Assembly: GCA_034664085.1 (NCBI GenBank)
Contig: JAXDII010000069.1
Span: 1 to 32,571 of the forward strand
Reading direction: 5' to 3'
Length of the DNA: 32,571 nucleotides
Origin: JACVRW01 sp034664085
Lineage (GTDB): Bacteria > Actinomycetota > Thermoleophilia > Solirubrobacterales > Thermoleophilaceae
Shown here: in pieces, positions 6,961-13,787 of the stretch
Numbering within the stretch: position 1 is the first letter of the stretch
How the letters are laid out: the number at the start of each line of letters is the position of its first letter
The notes under the pieces: generated by a model
Databases searched by the model: none
What the model was told of the DNA's origin: nothing
The model's input: only the letters and a program-made list of their open reading frames with translations
Translations under genes and position numbers: made by a program

Positions 6961-7514
6961 CGGACCGCTTCGAGCGGCGCCTCGACCTCACGTGCGAGCG
7001 CCTCGAGCAGCTCGCCCAGGCGTGCGCGCACGTCGGGGTCGGCGAGGTCGCCGTCGGGCGTGAAGGCGTTGGTGGCCAGCGCAACGGGCAGCTCCTCGTC
7101 GAGCACCCGCGCGCCGGCGTGCCGCAGCACCTTGCGGAGCTCGGCCTGCGCCCAGACCGCCCCGAACAGGCCGGTGCTCGCGCCGATCACGGCGAACGGC
7201 CGGTCGCGCAGCGCGTTGTCCGGGAACGGGCGCGAGGCCCAGTCCACGGCGTTCTTGAGCACGCCCGGGATCGAGGCGTTGTACTCGGGCGTGGCGATCA
7301 GCACCGCATCCGCCTCCGCGATCCGCTCGCGCAGGTGCTCGACCGCGCCGGGGCCGGGGTGGATGTCCGCGTCCTCGTCGTAGGGCGGGATCGCCGCGAG
7401 CCCGTCGAAGAGCTCGAGCTCCGCCCCGGGCGGCAGCGCATCCGCCGCCGCCCGGAGCAGGCGCTCGTTGTGGGACCCGGCCCGGAGCGATCCGGCTATG
7501 CCGAGAATCCGCAT
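6957..7514 (-). CDS. NADPH-dependent FMN reductase (flavodoxin-like quinone/azo reductase)
   Basis: A 185-residue protein of the NADPH-dependent FMN reductase family. The phosphate-binding loop GIAGSLRAGSHNERL is at residues 4-18, and the TPEYNASIPGVLKNAVDWASRP motif that contacts the flavin is near residue 80. Related enzymes reduce quinones, azo dyes or chromate using FMN and NAD(P)H. ATG 7514 begins 5 nt after the YceI stop, so the two are almost certainly one transcript, reading from the MarR operator region. Its stop overlaps the alpha/beta hydrolase stop by 4 bp. Control by the divergent MarR regulator would suit a response to quinones or other electrophiles, but that is inference. Confidence 0.88.
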   Translation of the reverse strand: MRILGIAGSLRAGSHNERLLRAAADALPPGAELELFDGLAAIPPYDEDADIHPGPGAVEHLRERIAEADAVLIATPEYNASIPGVLKNAVDWASRPFPDNALRDRPFAVIGASTGLFGAVWAQAELRKVLRHAGARVLDEELPVALATNAFTPDGDLADPDVRARLGELLEALAREVEAPLEAVR

Positions 7515-7519
7515 CGGAG

Positions 7520-8068
7520 CTAGGCCGCCTCGGGCTGGATCAGCGCCAGGCTGACCTCGATCGCGACGTCCCAGGCGAGGGCCTCGCCGCCGCCCGGGAG
7601 CTCCATCTGCCAGTCGAAGCCGAACTCGCGGCGGTCGACGGTCGTCTCGAGCTCCAGCGCCGCGCGCACGCCTGCCGCGGTCGCGACGGGCTCGCTCCAC
7701 GTGCCGCTGGCGACGATCGGCCGGGTGACGCCGGCGAGCGTGAGCTCACCCTGCAGGCGCGCGCCGCCGTCTTCGGTGAGCTGGATGCCGGTCGAGCGGA
7801 ACTTCACCTCGGGGTGGTTCTCGGCGTCGAAGAAGTCGGGGCCGAGGACGTGCGCCCTGAACTGGGGCGGATCCTGGATCGAGATCGATTCCGCGCGAGC
7901 CGCGCCCTCGAGCGCGAGGCCGTCATCGCCGGCCGTGAGCGTGGCGCTCACGTCGTCGAGCGTCCCGCGGAACGTGCCGGCGCCCGCGTAGCGCACTCCG
8001 AAGGCAAAGGTCGAATGAACCGGGTCGGTGGCGTAGGTGCCGGAGAAGGACTGAACTGCCGTTGTCAT
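7520..8068 (-). CDS. YceI family lipocalin-like protein
   Basis: A 182-residue protein with the YceI pattern: TYATDPVHSTFAFGVRYAGAGTFRGTLDDVSATL at the start, then FRAHVLGPDFFDAENHPEVKF, GELTLAGVTRPI and a final REFGFDW strand. YceI proteins form a beta-barrel that binds polyisoprenoid or quinone-like lipids. No signal peptide is seen, so it is probably cytoplasmic. ATG 8068 is preceded by GGGAG about 8 nt upstream. Upstream codons in this frame would run through the operator palindrome at 8084-8104. It is the first gene of a two-gene operon with the FMN reductase and is divergent from marR. A second, separate YceI gene lies at 21603. Confidence 0.88.
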   Translation of the reverse strand: MTTAVQSFSGTYATDPVHSTFAFGVRYAGAGTFRGTLDDVSATLTAGDDGLALEGAARAESISIQDPPQFRAHVLGPDFFDAENHPEVKFRSTGIQLTEDGGARLQGELTLAGVTRPIVASGTWSEPVATAAGVRAALELETTVDRREFGFDWQMELPGGGEALAWDVAIEVSLALIQPEAA

Positions 8069-8083
8069 GGAGGGTCTCCCTAG

Positions 8084-8104
8084 ATCGTGGTTAGCTACCA
8101 CGAT
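8084..8104. promoter_or_regulatory. Perfect inverted repeat, probable MarR operator
   Basis: ATCGTGGT-TAGCT-ACCACGAT: perfect 8-bp arms with a 5-bp spacer. It lies between the divergent YceI and MarR genes, directly upstream of the TACTCT -10 element of marR. It therefore covers that promoter's -35/spacer region and probably the YceI promoter. The size and symmetry fit a dimeric MarR protein, which would then repress both directions. Confidence 0.7.
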
Positions 8105-8106
8105 GG

Positions 8107-8112
8107 TACTCT
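8107..8112 (+). promoter_or_regulatory. Leaderless -10 element (TACTCT) for marR
   Basis: TACTCT begins 3 bp after the operator palindrome and ends 7 nt before ATG 8120, the same spacing as at several other genes here. Confidence 0.55.
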
Positions 8113-8119
8113 ACCAGCT

Positions 8120-8668
8120 ATGTTCAGAGGTAAGCTCGCATTCATGGCCCAGCCTCAATCGACCGCCGTCGATCGCATCCCCTACGGGGTGCTGCTGGCT
8201 CGGCTCGGCCACGAGGCGACGGCGCGCTTCCGCCGTTCCCTGCGCCCGCTGAACCTCGGAGCGCAGCAGTTCATCGTGCTCAAGCAGCTCCAGGCGATGG
8301 GCTCCTGCTCCCAGGGGGCGCTGGCCGACGCGCTCGGCATCGACTACAGCAACCTCGCCGGGGTCACCGCCGAGCTCTACCGCCGCGGCCTGATCGAGCG
8401 CGGTCGCGACGAGACCGACCGCCGGCGCTACGTCGTGGAGCTCACTGCGGAGGGCATGCAGGTGCTGACGGACGCCGACAAGGCGATCGGCACCGGCGAG
8501 GAGGGCATGCTCAGCGTCCTCGACGACGCCGAGCGCGCCGAGCTATGGGACCTGCTGCGCCGCATCGCCGACTCGCTCGAGCTCTGTCCGAACTCGGAAG
8601 CCGCCGCCTGCGCCGAGGCCGCGGCCGAGGTCGATCAGGACGTCGTGCCGTCCTCGCCGTCCCAGTAG
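8120..8668 (+). CDS. MarR family transcriptional regulator
   Basis: A 182-residue protein with a typical MarR winged helix: LGAQQFIVLKQLQAMGSCSQGALADALGIDYSNLAGVTAELYRRGLIERGRDETDRRRYVVELTAEG, with the DxRxxxVxLT wing intact. I chose ATG 8120 because TACTCT ends 7 nt upstream. ATG 8144 (MAQPQSTAVDRIPYG) is a good alternative and matches the more conserved part. GTG 8087 lies inside the operator and is unlikely. Cysteines cluster near the C-terminus (SLELCPNSEAAACAEAA) and could sense oxidants, but this is not shown. The regulated targets are probably itself and the YceI-FMN reductase operon. Its 3' end overlaps the convergent cupin gene by 34 bp. Confidence 0.88.
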   Translation: MFRGKLAFMAQPQSTAVDRIPYGVLLARLGHEATARFRRSLRPLNLGAQQFIVLKQLQAMGSCSQGALADALGIDYSNLAGVTAELYRRGLIERGRDETDRRRYVVELTAEGMQVLTDADKAIGTGEEGMLSVLDDAERAELWDLLRRIADSLELCPNSEAAACAEAAAEVDQDVVPSSPSQ

Positions 8669-9114
8669 TCGACGGCATCCGAGCGCCGGAAGAAGGCCCT
8701 CAGTCCGCCTCCGCGTGGCAGCCGCTCGCCCACGCCGAGCTTGTCGGAGTCGGGGTAGATCACGATGTCGGGCTGGCCGTGGCTGCTCGCCGAGATGAAC
8801 GTGACGGTCGCATCCGTGTGGTTGACGAGCTGGTGGGCGCCCCGCTCGCCGAGCGGGAAGCCGACCGCCTCGCCCTCCTCCAGCTCGCGCGTGCCGTCGG
8901 GCGTGCGCAGCGTCGGCCGCCCGCGCAGGACGATCACCAGCTCCTCGTCGGAGTAGTGGAAGTGGTACGGGTAGGCGGCCTCCCCGGGCGGCAGCTCCCA
9001 GAGGCTGCAGCCGAGCCGCTCGGTTCCCAGCTCGTATCCGATCCGGGCGCGGCGGGAGCGGAAGCCTGCCGGCCGCTCCCCTTCCTCGAAGGCAGGGTCG
9101 TAGATGTTCGGCAT
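8635..9114 (-). CDS. Cupin domain protein
   Basis: A 159-residue single-domain cupin. The first cupin motif is visible as YPYHFHYSDEELVIVLRGRPTLRTPDG (histidines and a glutamate as metal ligands), the second as GEAVGFPLGERGAHQLVNHTD. The protein could bind a sugar, a phenol or a metal-dependent substrate; the function is not defined. The start is ATG 9114. A TAGAAC element (9126-9121, minus strand) ends 6 nt upstream, so it may be leaderless. It overlaps the last 34 bp of marR on the opposite strand and lies 28 bp after the alcohol dehydrogenase gene. Confidence 0.8.
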   Translation of the reverse strand: MPNIYDPAFEEGERPAGFRSRRARIGYELGTERLGCSLWELPPGEAAYPYHFHYSDEELVIVLRGRPTLRTPDGTRELEEGEAVGFPLGERGAHQLVNHTDATVTFISASSHGQPDIVIYPDSDKLGVGERLPRGGGLRAFFRRSDAVDYWDGEDGTTS

Positions 9115-9142
9115 GCCGCAGTTCTAGCGGCTGGCGCCGTCC

Positions 9143-10324
9143 TCAGGGCTGGAGCAGCACCTTCACGACGCCGTCCTCCTTGCGCTGGAACTTGCCGTAC
9201 AGCTCCGGCGCCTCGACGAGCGGCACGCGGTGGGTGGCGAACGCCTCCACACCGAGCGGATCGCCGTCCATCAGCAGCGGCATGATGTCGTCCACCCAGC
9301 GCTTGACGTTGGCCTGGCCCATTCGCAGCTGCACCTGCTTGTCGAACAGGGTGAGCATCGGCAGCGGATCGACCATCCCGCCGTAGACGCCGATCAGCGA
9401 GATCGTGCCGCCGCGCCGCACGATGTCGATCGCCGAATAGAACGCGTGCATTCGGTCGACGGCCGCCTTCTCCATCAGCGTCTCGGCCACCCGGTCGGGC
9501 AGCAGCCCGACGAGCTGCTGGGCGATCTTCGCGCCGGTTGCGCCGTGCGCCTCCATGCCGACCGCGTCGATCACCGAGTCCGTCCCGCGACCGTCCGTCA
9601 TGGCGCGGATCGTCTCCCCGAGGTCGTCCTCGTGGCCGTTGAGGTCGATCACGTCGGCCCCTCGCTGGCGCACCCGCTCGATCCGCTCGGGCACGAGGTC
9701 GACGCCGATCACGCGATAGCCGCGGTGCAGGGCGATACGGGCGCTCATGTCGCCGATCGGCCCGAGGCCGAGGATGGTGACGCTGCCGCCGTCGGGGATG
9801 CCGGCGTACTCGACCGCCTGCCAGCCGGTCGGCAGGACGTCGGAGAGGAACACGAAGCGGTCGTCGGGCGGCCCCTCCGGCACCTTGATGTGGCTGAACT
9901 GCGCCTGCGGCACGCGCAGCAGTTCGGCCTGGCCACCCGGGACCTCGCCGTAGAGTTTCGTGTAGCCGAACAGGGCCGCGCCCATCCCGCGCTCGCGCAC
10001 CTGCGTGGTCTCGCATTGCGTGTAGAGCTGCTGGTCGCACATGAAGCAGTGGCCGCACGAGATCTGGAAGGGGATGACGACGCGGTCACCGGGCGAGATG
10101 GCGGTGACCTCGCTGCCGACCTCCTCGACGATGCCCATCGGCTCGTGCCCGAGCACGTCCCCCTCCTCCATGAACGGTCCCATCACCTCGTAGAGGTGGA
10201 GGTCCGAGCCGCAGATGCCGGACGAGGTGATGCGCACGATCGCGTCGGTCGGCTCCTCGATGGAGGGGTCCGGGACGGTGTCCACCCGTACGTCCCGCTT
10301 GCCGTGCCACGTGACTGCCTTCAT
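9143..10324 (-). CDS. Zinc-dependent alcohol dehydrogenase (formaldehyde dehydrogenase-like)
   Basis: A 393-residue medium-chain dehydrogenase. Catalytic zinc ligands are C38 (GICGSD) and H60-E61 (GHEPMG). The structural zinc site is C90-x2-C93-x2-C96-x7-C104. A Rossmann motif GLGPIGDMSA lies near residue 185. The length and the insert after the structural site resemble the glutathione-independent formaldehyde dehydrogenase branch, but the substrate is uncertain. ATG 10324 has GAGGAG 5 nt upstream, a good Shine-Dalgarno sequence. It starts 10 bp after the sigma-factor stop, so the two are probably co-transcribed, an unusual pairing. Confidence 0.88.
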   Translation of the reverse strand: MKAVTWHGKRDVRVDTVPDPSIEEPTDAIVRITSSGICGSDLHLYEVMGPFMEEGDVLGHEPMGIVEEVGSEVTAISPGDRVVIPFQISCGHCFMCDQQLYTQCETTQVRERGMGAALFGYTKLYGEVPGGQAELLRVPQAQFSHIKVPEGPPDDRFVFLSDVLPTGWQAVEYAGIPDGGSVTILGLGPIGDMSARIALHRGYRVIGVDLVPERIERVRQRGADVIDLNGHEDDLGETIRAMTDGRGTDSVIDAVGMEAHGATGAKIAQQLVGLLPDRVAETLMEKAAVDRMHAFYSAIDIVRRGGTISLIGVYGGMVDPLPMLTLFDKQVQLRMGQANVKRWVDDIMPLLMDGDPLGVEAFATHRVPLVEAPELYGKFQRKEDGVVKVLLQP

Positions 10325-10334
10325 CGTCTCCTCG

Positions 10335-11150
10335 CTATCCCGAGGCCTCGGCGAGGTGGGCCTCGCGCAGCTTGCCGAGCGCCCGCTCCTCGATCTGCCT
10401 GACGCGCTCGACGCTGAGGCCGAGGCCGCCGGCGATCTCGCGCAGCGTCTGGGCGCGGCAGTCGAGCCCGTAGTGGGCGGTGACTATGTGGCGCTCGCGG
10501 CCGACCAGGTGAACCCGCTCTCGGCGCAGCCGCTCGATCTCGAGCCGCTCCTCGACGCGCTCGTACTCGTGCTCCGCGCCCGGATCGGCGAGCAGCTCCC
10601 CCGGGGAGGACACATCGTCGTCGCCGGCCGGCTCGTCGAGCGTGCGCGGGGCGCGGTCGACGGCAACCAGGCTGCCGATCTGCTCAGACGTGAATCCCGT
10701 AGCGGTCGCCATCTGATCCACGGACGGCTCGCACCGGTGCGCCTGGACGTGCTCGCTGCGAGCGCGCTTCAGTCGGGCGAGCTGTCGAGACGCCCGGTCC
10801 GACAGCACCACCGGGCGGGTCAGCTCCGCGACCAGCTGCTGCATGGCCTGGCGCACCCACCACGACGCGTAGGCCCAAAAAGGCGTGCCCAGCTCGGTGT
10901 CGTAGCGCTCGAGGGCGCGCAGCAGGCCGACGACGCCTTCCTGCGTCAGCTCGGCGTGTTCCACCCCCGGCGCGTGGCGGTACATCCGCGCCACGCTCAT
11001 GATCCCGGGCCAGAACGCCTCGACGAGCCGTTCACGGGCGCCCGCCTCGCCGGCGGCGGCGCTCGCCACCATCCGACGCTCGACCTCCGTCGAGATGCGC
11101 GGCCAGCGGGCGGCGCCCTCTTGCAGCCTCGAAACGGATCCTGCGGCCAC
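10335..11150 (-). CDS. Sigma-70 family RNA polymerase sigma factor
   Basis: A 271-residue sigma factor. Region 2 is seen as ELTQEGVVGLLRALERYDTELGTPFWAYASWWVRQAMQQLV, with the WWVRQA promoter-melting segment. Region 3 follows (QLARLKRARSEHVQAH), and region 4 ends in LREIAGGLGLSVERVRQIEERALGKLRE. Region 1.1 is absent, so it is a non-primary factor of group 2 or 3. The start is GTG 11150. A TAGCTT element (11164-11159, minus strand) ends 8 nt upstream and no Shine-Dalgarno sequence is seen. It is divergent from a truncated MEDS/HATPase protein, which may be a remnant of an anti-sigma partner, and is followed 10 bp later by the alcohol dehydrogenase. Confidence 0.9.
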   Translation of the reverse strand: MAAGSVSRLQEGAARWPRISTEVERRMVASAAAGEAGARERLVEAFWPGIMSVARMYRHAPGVEHAELTQEGVVGLLRALERYDTELGTPFWAYASWWVRQAMQQLVAELTRPVVLSDRASRQLARLKRARSEHVQAHRCEPSVDQMATATGFTSEQIGSLVAVDRAPRTLDEPAGDDDVSSPGELLADPGAEHEYERVEERLEIERLRRERVHLVGRERHIVTAHYGLDCRAQTLREIAGGLGLSVERVRQIEERALGKLREAHLAEASG

Positions 11151-11158
11151 GGTTGGCG

Positions 11159-11164
11159 AAGCTA
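11159..11164 (-). promoter_or_regulatory. Leaderless -10 element (TAGCTT) for the sigma factor
   Basis: TAGCTT on the minus strand ends 8 nt before GTG 11150. It is the same hexamer as at the MFS gene. No -35 element is clear upstream. Confidence 0.5.
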
Positions 11165-11210
11165 CGCTCCGCCCGAGCCCGCCTCTATCGGGGACGCTTC
11201 AGAGCTGCCG

Positions 11211-11273
11211 TGGGGCTTGCCCCATTCGTTGGATGGGGTCCCCACCGCTGTCGCCGTTGTGGGGTTTTCCCCA
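11211..11273. promoter_or_regulatory. Three TGGGG/CCCCA palindromes in the sigma factor-MEDS gap
   Basis: Site 1 (11211-11224) is TGGGG-CTTG-CCCCA, site 2 (11234-11244) is TGGGG-T-CCCCA and site 3 (11260-11273) is TGGGG-TTTT-CCCCA. Sites 1 and 3 are also imperfect direct repeats of about 17 bp, 49 bp apart. They could be a cooperative operator array upstream of the sigma gene or the MEDS gene, or hairpins in a MEDS leader RNA. No known factor is recognised from the motif. Confidence 0.6.
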
Positions 11274-11315
11274 TTGTGCCGCGACCGATGATCCGGGAGG
11301 TTCTTGTCGCCTGGG

Positions 11316-11335
11316 CGCGCGCCGCGCGCGATTTT
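11316..11335 (+). terminator. GC-alternating hairpin followed by ATTTT
   Basis: CGCGCGC (11316-11322), one base, then GCGCGCG (11324-11330), followed by ATTTT. With a realistic loop this gives a 5-6 bp GC stem before a short T-run. It lies 38 bp before the preferred MEDS start, so it would be an attenuator or early terminator. The T-run is short and the assignment is tentative. Confidence 0.35.
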
Positions 11336-11372
11336 CCGTACCCGAGACCAGCGAGGTCCACCACTGGCCGCC

Positions 11373-11810
11373 GTGCCATCCCTCTCCGCCGGCGAGCACG
11401 TCTGCCTTCTCTTCGACGCAGACGCCGACCGCGACTCCTACGTCACGGGCTTCGTGCGCGAGGGGCTGGCCGCGGGAGACAAGGTCATCTACCTCACCAA
11501 CGGGGCCAAGGTCGACGAGGACCTGCGCAAGCTGAGCGACGGCGAGTTCGACGCCGCGGCCTGCCGGAGCACCGGACAGCTCACGGTGATGACCGTCGAG
11601 GAGACCTACCTGGCCGGCGGGCGCTTCGACACCGAGGCGATGGTGCAGCTGGTTCGCGGCGCCGCGCTGTCGCTCTACGGAGAGGTGGACACGGACGGCC
11701 CAGGGGCACCCGGCTGGGGGCTGTGGACCGCTCGGCAGCTGACAGATCTCGTGGAGGTGCGCTCGACCGAGGCCGGCACGGTCGTCCGCCTGCGAATGGC
11801 TCTCAGCTGA
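11373..11810 (+). CDS. MEDS domain fused to a HATPase tail, internally deleted
   Basis: A 145-residue protein. Residues 6-103 match the first part of a MEDS (DcmR-type sensory) domain: GEHVCLLFDADADRDSYVTGFVREGLAAGDKVIYL, later VEETYLAGGRFDTEAMVQLVRGA. Residues about 109-145 (GWGLWTARQLTDLVEVRS, then GTVVRLRM) match the extreme C-terminus of RsbW-type HATPase domains, which follow MEDS in many full-length actinobacterial proteins. The second half of MEDS and the ATP-binding N-box are missing, yet the frame is open across the junction (near residues 103-109). So the protein is a deletion product and cannot bind ATP normally. GTG 11373 is chosen because it begins the MEDS homology; 11304 would add 23 poorly conserved residues. 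It overlaps the histidine kinase gene by 8 bp. Confidence 0.7.
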   Translation: MPSLSAGEHVCLLFDADADRDSYVTGFVREGLAAGDKVIYLTNGAKVDEDLRKLSDGEFDAAACRSTGQLTVMTVEETYLAGGRFDTEAMVQLVRGAALSLYGEVDTDGPGAPGWGLWTARQLTDLVEVRSTEAGTVVRLRMALS

Positions 11811-12846
11811 TGGCCGGCGCGACTGGGATCTCCGCCCGTACCAGCGTGCCCTGGCCGGGCTCGCTGGTCAGGCTCAGGACCCCGTTGAGCGCCCCGACTC
11901 GATCGTGCAGGCCACCCAGCCCGCGCCCTGCCGAGGACAGCTCGGCCCCGCCGATGCCATCGTCGGCGACCTCGAGTGCCAGGAAGGCACCGTTCACCTC
12001 GAAGCGGACGCTGGCCAAGGAGGCCCGAGCGTGCTTCACCACATTGGTCAGCGCCTCGGTCACGAAGAAGTAGAGGCTCGACTCCAGCTCGGGCGGCAGG
12101 CGTTGCTCTGGCAGGTCGATCAGCTTGATGGGCAGCGTCAGGCGCCCGGCGAACGCGGCGACGGCCGCTCCCAGCCCGCGGCTGCTGAGGATCAGCGGAT
12201 GGATCCCGGCGACGAGCTCGCGCAGCTCGGTGACGCCGAGCTTGGCGTGGTCCGCCGCCTTGTCCACCAGCTGCCGAGCCTCGTCGGGATCGGAGCTCCA
12301 CTTCTGCTGAGCCAGCTGCAGGTTGATGAACACCGTGGCGAGGTCCTGCTGGGCCCCGTCGTGCAGATCCTGCGTGACCCGGCGACGGGCGGCGTCGCCC
12401 GCTTCGATGATGCGCCGCTGCGCCGCGCGGGCCTCGGCAGCGCGGGCGTCGGCGATCTCGCTCAGATGGCCCTCGATTCCCTGCCGTTCCGCGATGTCGT
12501 TGAACGTGAACACCGCGCCGCGGCCGTGGCGCAGTTCGATCGGTGACGACGAGTGCGAGACCGGCAGCCTCGATCCGTCGCGCCCGACCAGCCAGTCCTC
12601 CTCCACGCGCACGGGCTCGCCGGTGAGGCGCGTCTGCTGGGTGGGACAGCCCTCGAGCCGCAGCGGCAGGCCCTCGAGCTCGGAGGGCGCGTCATAGCCG
12701 AGCACCTCGCTCGCGGCGCGGTTGGCGTAGCGGACGAGACCGTCCTGGTCGACCACGCACAGCGGCTGGGCAGCGGAACCCAGGACGCTCTCGAAGAACC
12801 GCCCGGCATGCTGGCCCGGTGTCTCGGTGACCTCTGCTTCGTGCAA
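11803..12846 (-). CDS. PAS-containing NarL-type sensor histidine kinase
   Basis: A 347-residue kinase without membrane segments. A PAS domain covers about residues 15-120 (FFESVLGSAAQPLCVVDQDGLVRYANRAASEVLGYD). A HisKA_3 dimerisation domain has the phospho-accepting H162 in RRRVTQDLHDGAQQDL. The HATPase has an N-box EALTNVVKHA (N268), D296-G-I-G-G and GLGGLHDRV. All are intact. I chose TTG 12846, preceded by GGAGG 6 nt upstream and by a TACAAT -10 element at 12877-12872. Upstream codons in frame are poor. It is divergent from the NarL-type response regulator, its probable partner, and its stop overlaps that of the MEDS gene within the palindrome TCAGCTGA. Confidence 0.87.
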   Translation of the reverse strand: MHEAEVTETPGQHAGRFFESVLGSAAQPLCVVDQDGLVRYANRAASEVLGYDAPSELEGLPLRLEGCPTQQTRLTGEPVRVEEDWLVGRDGSRLPVSHSSSPIELRHGRGAVFTFNDIAERQGIEGHLSEIADARAAEARAAQRRIIEAGDAARRRVTQDLHDGAQQDLATVFINLQLAQQKWSSDPDEARQLVDKAADHAKLGVTELRELVAGIHPLILSSRGLGAAVAAFAGRLTLPIKLIDLPEQRLPPELESSLYFFVTEALTNVVKHARASLASVRFEVNGAFLALEVADDGIGGAELSSAGRGLGGLHDRVGALNGVLSLTSEPGQGTLVRAEIPVAPAIS

Positions 12847-12871
12847 ACAGTCCTCCGCGCCTGGAGTGGCG

Positions 12872-12877
12872 ATTGTA
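12872..12877 (-). promoter_or_regulatory. -10 element (TACAAT) for the histidine kinase
   Basis: TACAAT on the minus strand is a near-consensus -10. It would give a leader of roughly 20 nt containing the GGAGG ribosome-binding site before TTG 12846, unlike the leaderless neighbours. Confidence 0.5.
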
Positions 12878-12907
12878 TTCCCTCCCGTGCGCCCAGAGGC
12901 CCATCGG

Positions 12908-12913
12908 TAGCGT
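12908..12913 (+). promoter_or_regulatory. Leaderless -10 element (TAGCGT) for the response regulator
   Basis: TAGCGT ends 6 nt before ATG 12920, with no Shine-Dalgarno sequence between. Confidence 0.5.
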
Positions 12914-12919
12914 GGGCAC

Positions 12920-13588
12920 ATGGCTGACGGGCAACCGCTGCGGATAGTCGTCGGCGAGGACCAGCCGCTGATGCGCGAGGGCATCGTGCACGTGCTGCGC
13001 GACGGCGGGTTCGAGGTCGTCGGCACCGCGGGGGATGCGGAGGACCTGATCCGCAAGGCCCGCGCCCACCGGCCGGATGTCGTGGTGACCGACATCCAGA
13101 TGCCGCCCACACGGACGGACGACGGCCTGCGCGCCGTGCAGGCGATCCGCGAGGAGCTGCCCGAGATGGGGGTGCTCGTACTCTCCCAGTTCCTCGAGGC
13201 GCAGTACGTGCTCGACCTGGTCGGCGACCGCGCGGAGGGCGTCGGCTATCTGCTGAAGGACAGGGTCGGCGACCTGGTCGGCTTCATCGACGCCGTCAGG
13301 CGCGTCGCCGCGGGCGGCTCGGCGCTCGACCCCGACGTCGTCCAGATCATGGTGGGGCGCCGCCGCGTCGACGACCCGCTGGAGTCGCTCACGCCGCGCG
13401 AGCGGGAGGTGCTCGCCCTGATGGCGGAGGGACGCTCCAACCGCGGCATCGCGCAGCAGCTGGTGGTGACGGTCGCCGCCGTCGAGCGCCACGTCACGAG
13501 CATCTTCGCCAAGCTCGGGGTCGACCCGGCGCCCGAGGACCACAGGCGCGTGCTCGCGGTGCTGGGCTACCTGGGCCGCGAGGGATAG
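12920..13588 (+). CDS. NarL/LuxR-type response regulator
   Basis: A 222-residue regulator. The receiver domain has E13-D14, the phospho-acceptor D58 in DVVVTDIQMPP, S89 and K113 (GYLLKDRVGD). A LuxR-type helix-turn-helix is at about 155-200: LTPREREVLALMAEGRSNRGIAQQLVVTVAAVERHVTSIFAKLG. All key residues are present. It is divergent from the HisKA_3 kinase, 73 bp apart, and the two very likely form one two-component system. The 3' end overlaps the convergent zinc-ribbon gene by 22 bp. The targets are unknown; the neighbouring GSP17M and chaperone genes are possible but unproven. Confidence 0.92.
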   Translation: MADGQPLRIVVGEDQPLMREGIVHVLRDGGFEVVGTAGDAEDLIRKARAHRPDVVVTDIQMPPTRTDDGLRAVQAIREELPEMGVLVLSQFLEAQYVLDLVGDRAEGVGYLLKDRVGDLVGFIDAVRRVAAGGSALDPDVVQIMVGRRRVDDPLESLTPREREVLALMAEGRSNRGIAQQLVVTVAAVERHVTSIFAKLGVDPAPEDHRRVLAVLGYLGREG

Positions 13589-13764
13589 CGCGGCGGCTCG
13601 TCCGAGGGGCCGCGCGCCGGGAAGCGCGCCGCCCCGGACGCCGGGAATGCCTGGCGGCGCGGGCGCGGCAGCTCGGCGCCGCAGCGCGCGCAGTGCTCCA
13701 CCGTGTACCAGTAGGCCGCGGTGAACGAGCTGGCGCCGCAGGAAGAGCAGTTGACGTATGGCAT
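13567..13764 (-). CDS. Small zinc-ribbon protein
   Basis: A 65-residue protein starting MPYVNCSSCGASSF. Two C-x2-C pairs (CSSC and CARC, the second in VEHCARCGAELP) make a likely single zinc ribbon, followed by a Pro/Arg-rich tail of about 30 residues. The role is unknown. ATG 13764 begins the zinc ribbon; longer versions of this frame run into the preceding gene and look non-coding. It lies 23 bp after the GSP17M-like gene on the same strand, so may be co-transcribed with it. It overlaps the response regulator 3' end by 22 bp. The gene is short, so the call is moderate. Confidence 0.6.
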   Translation of the reverse strand: MPYVNCSSCGASSFTAAYWYTVEHCARCGAELPRPRRQAFPASGAARFPARGPSDEPPRYPSRPR

Positions 13765-13787
13765 CCGTGCCGAGGGCGAAGGCGGGA

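Noticed and set aside
12846..13110. Upstream extension of the histidine kinase to 13110
   Set aside because: It would run antisense through the response regulator gene; TTG 12846 has GGAGG and a near-consensus TACAAT element upstream.
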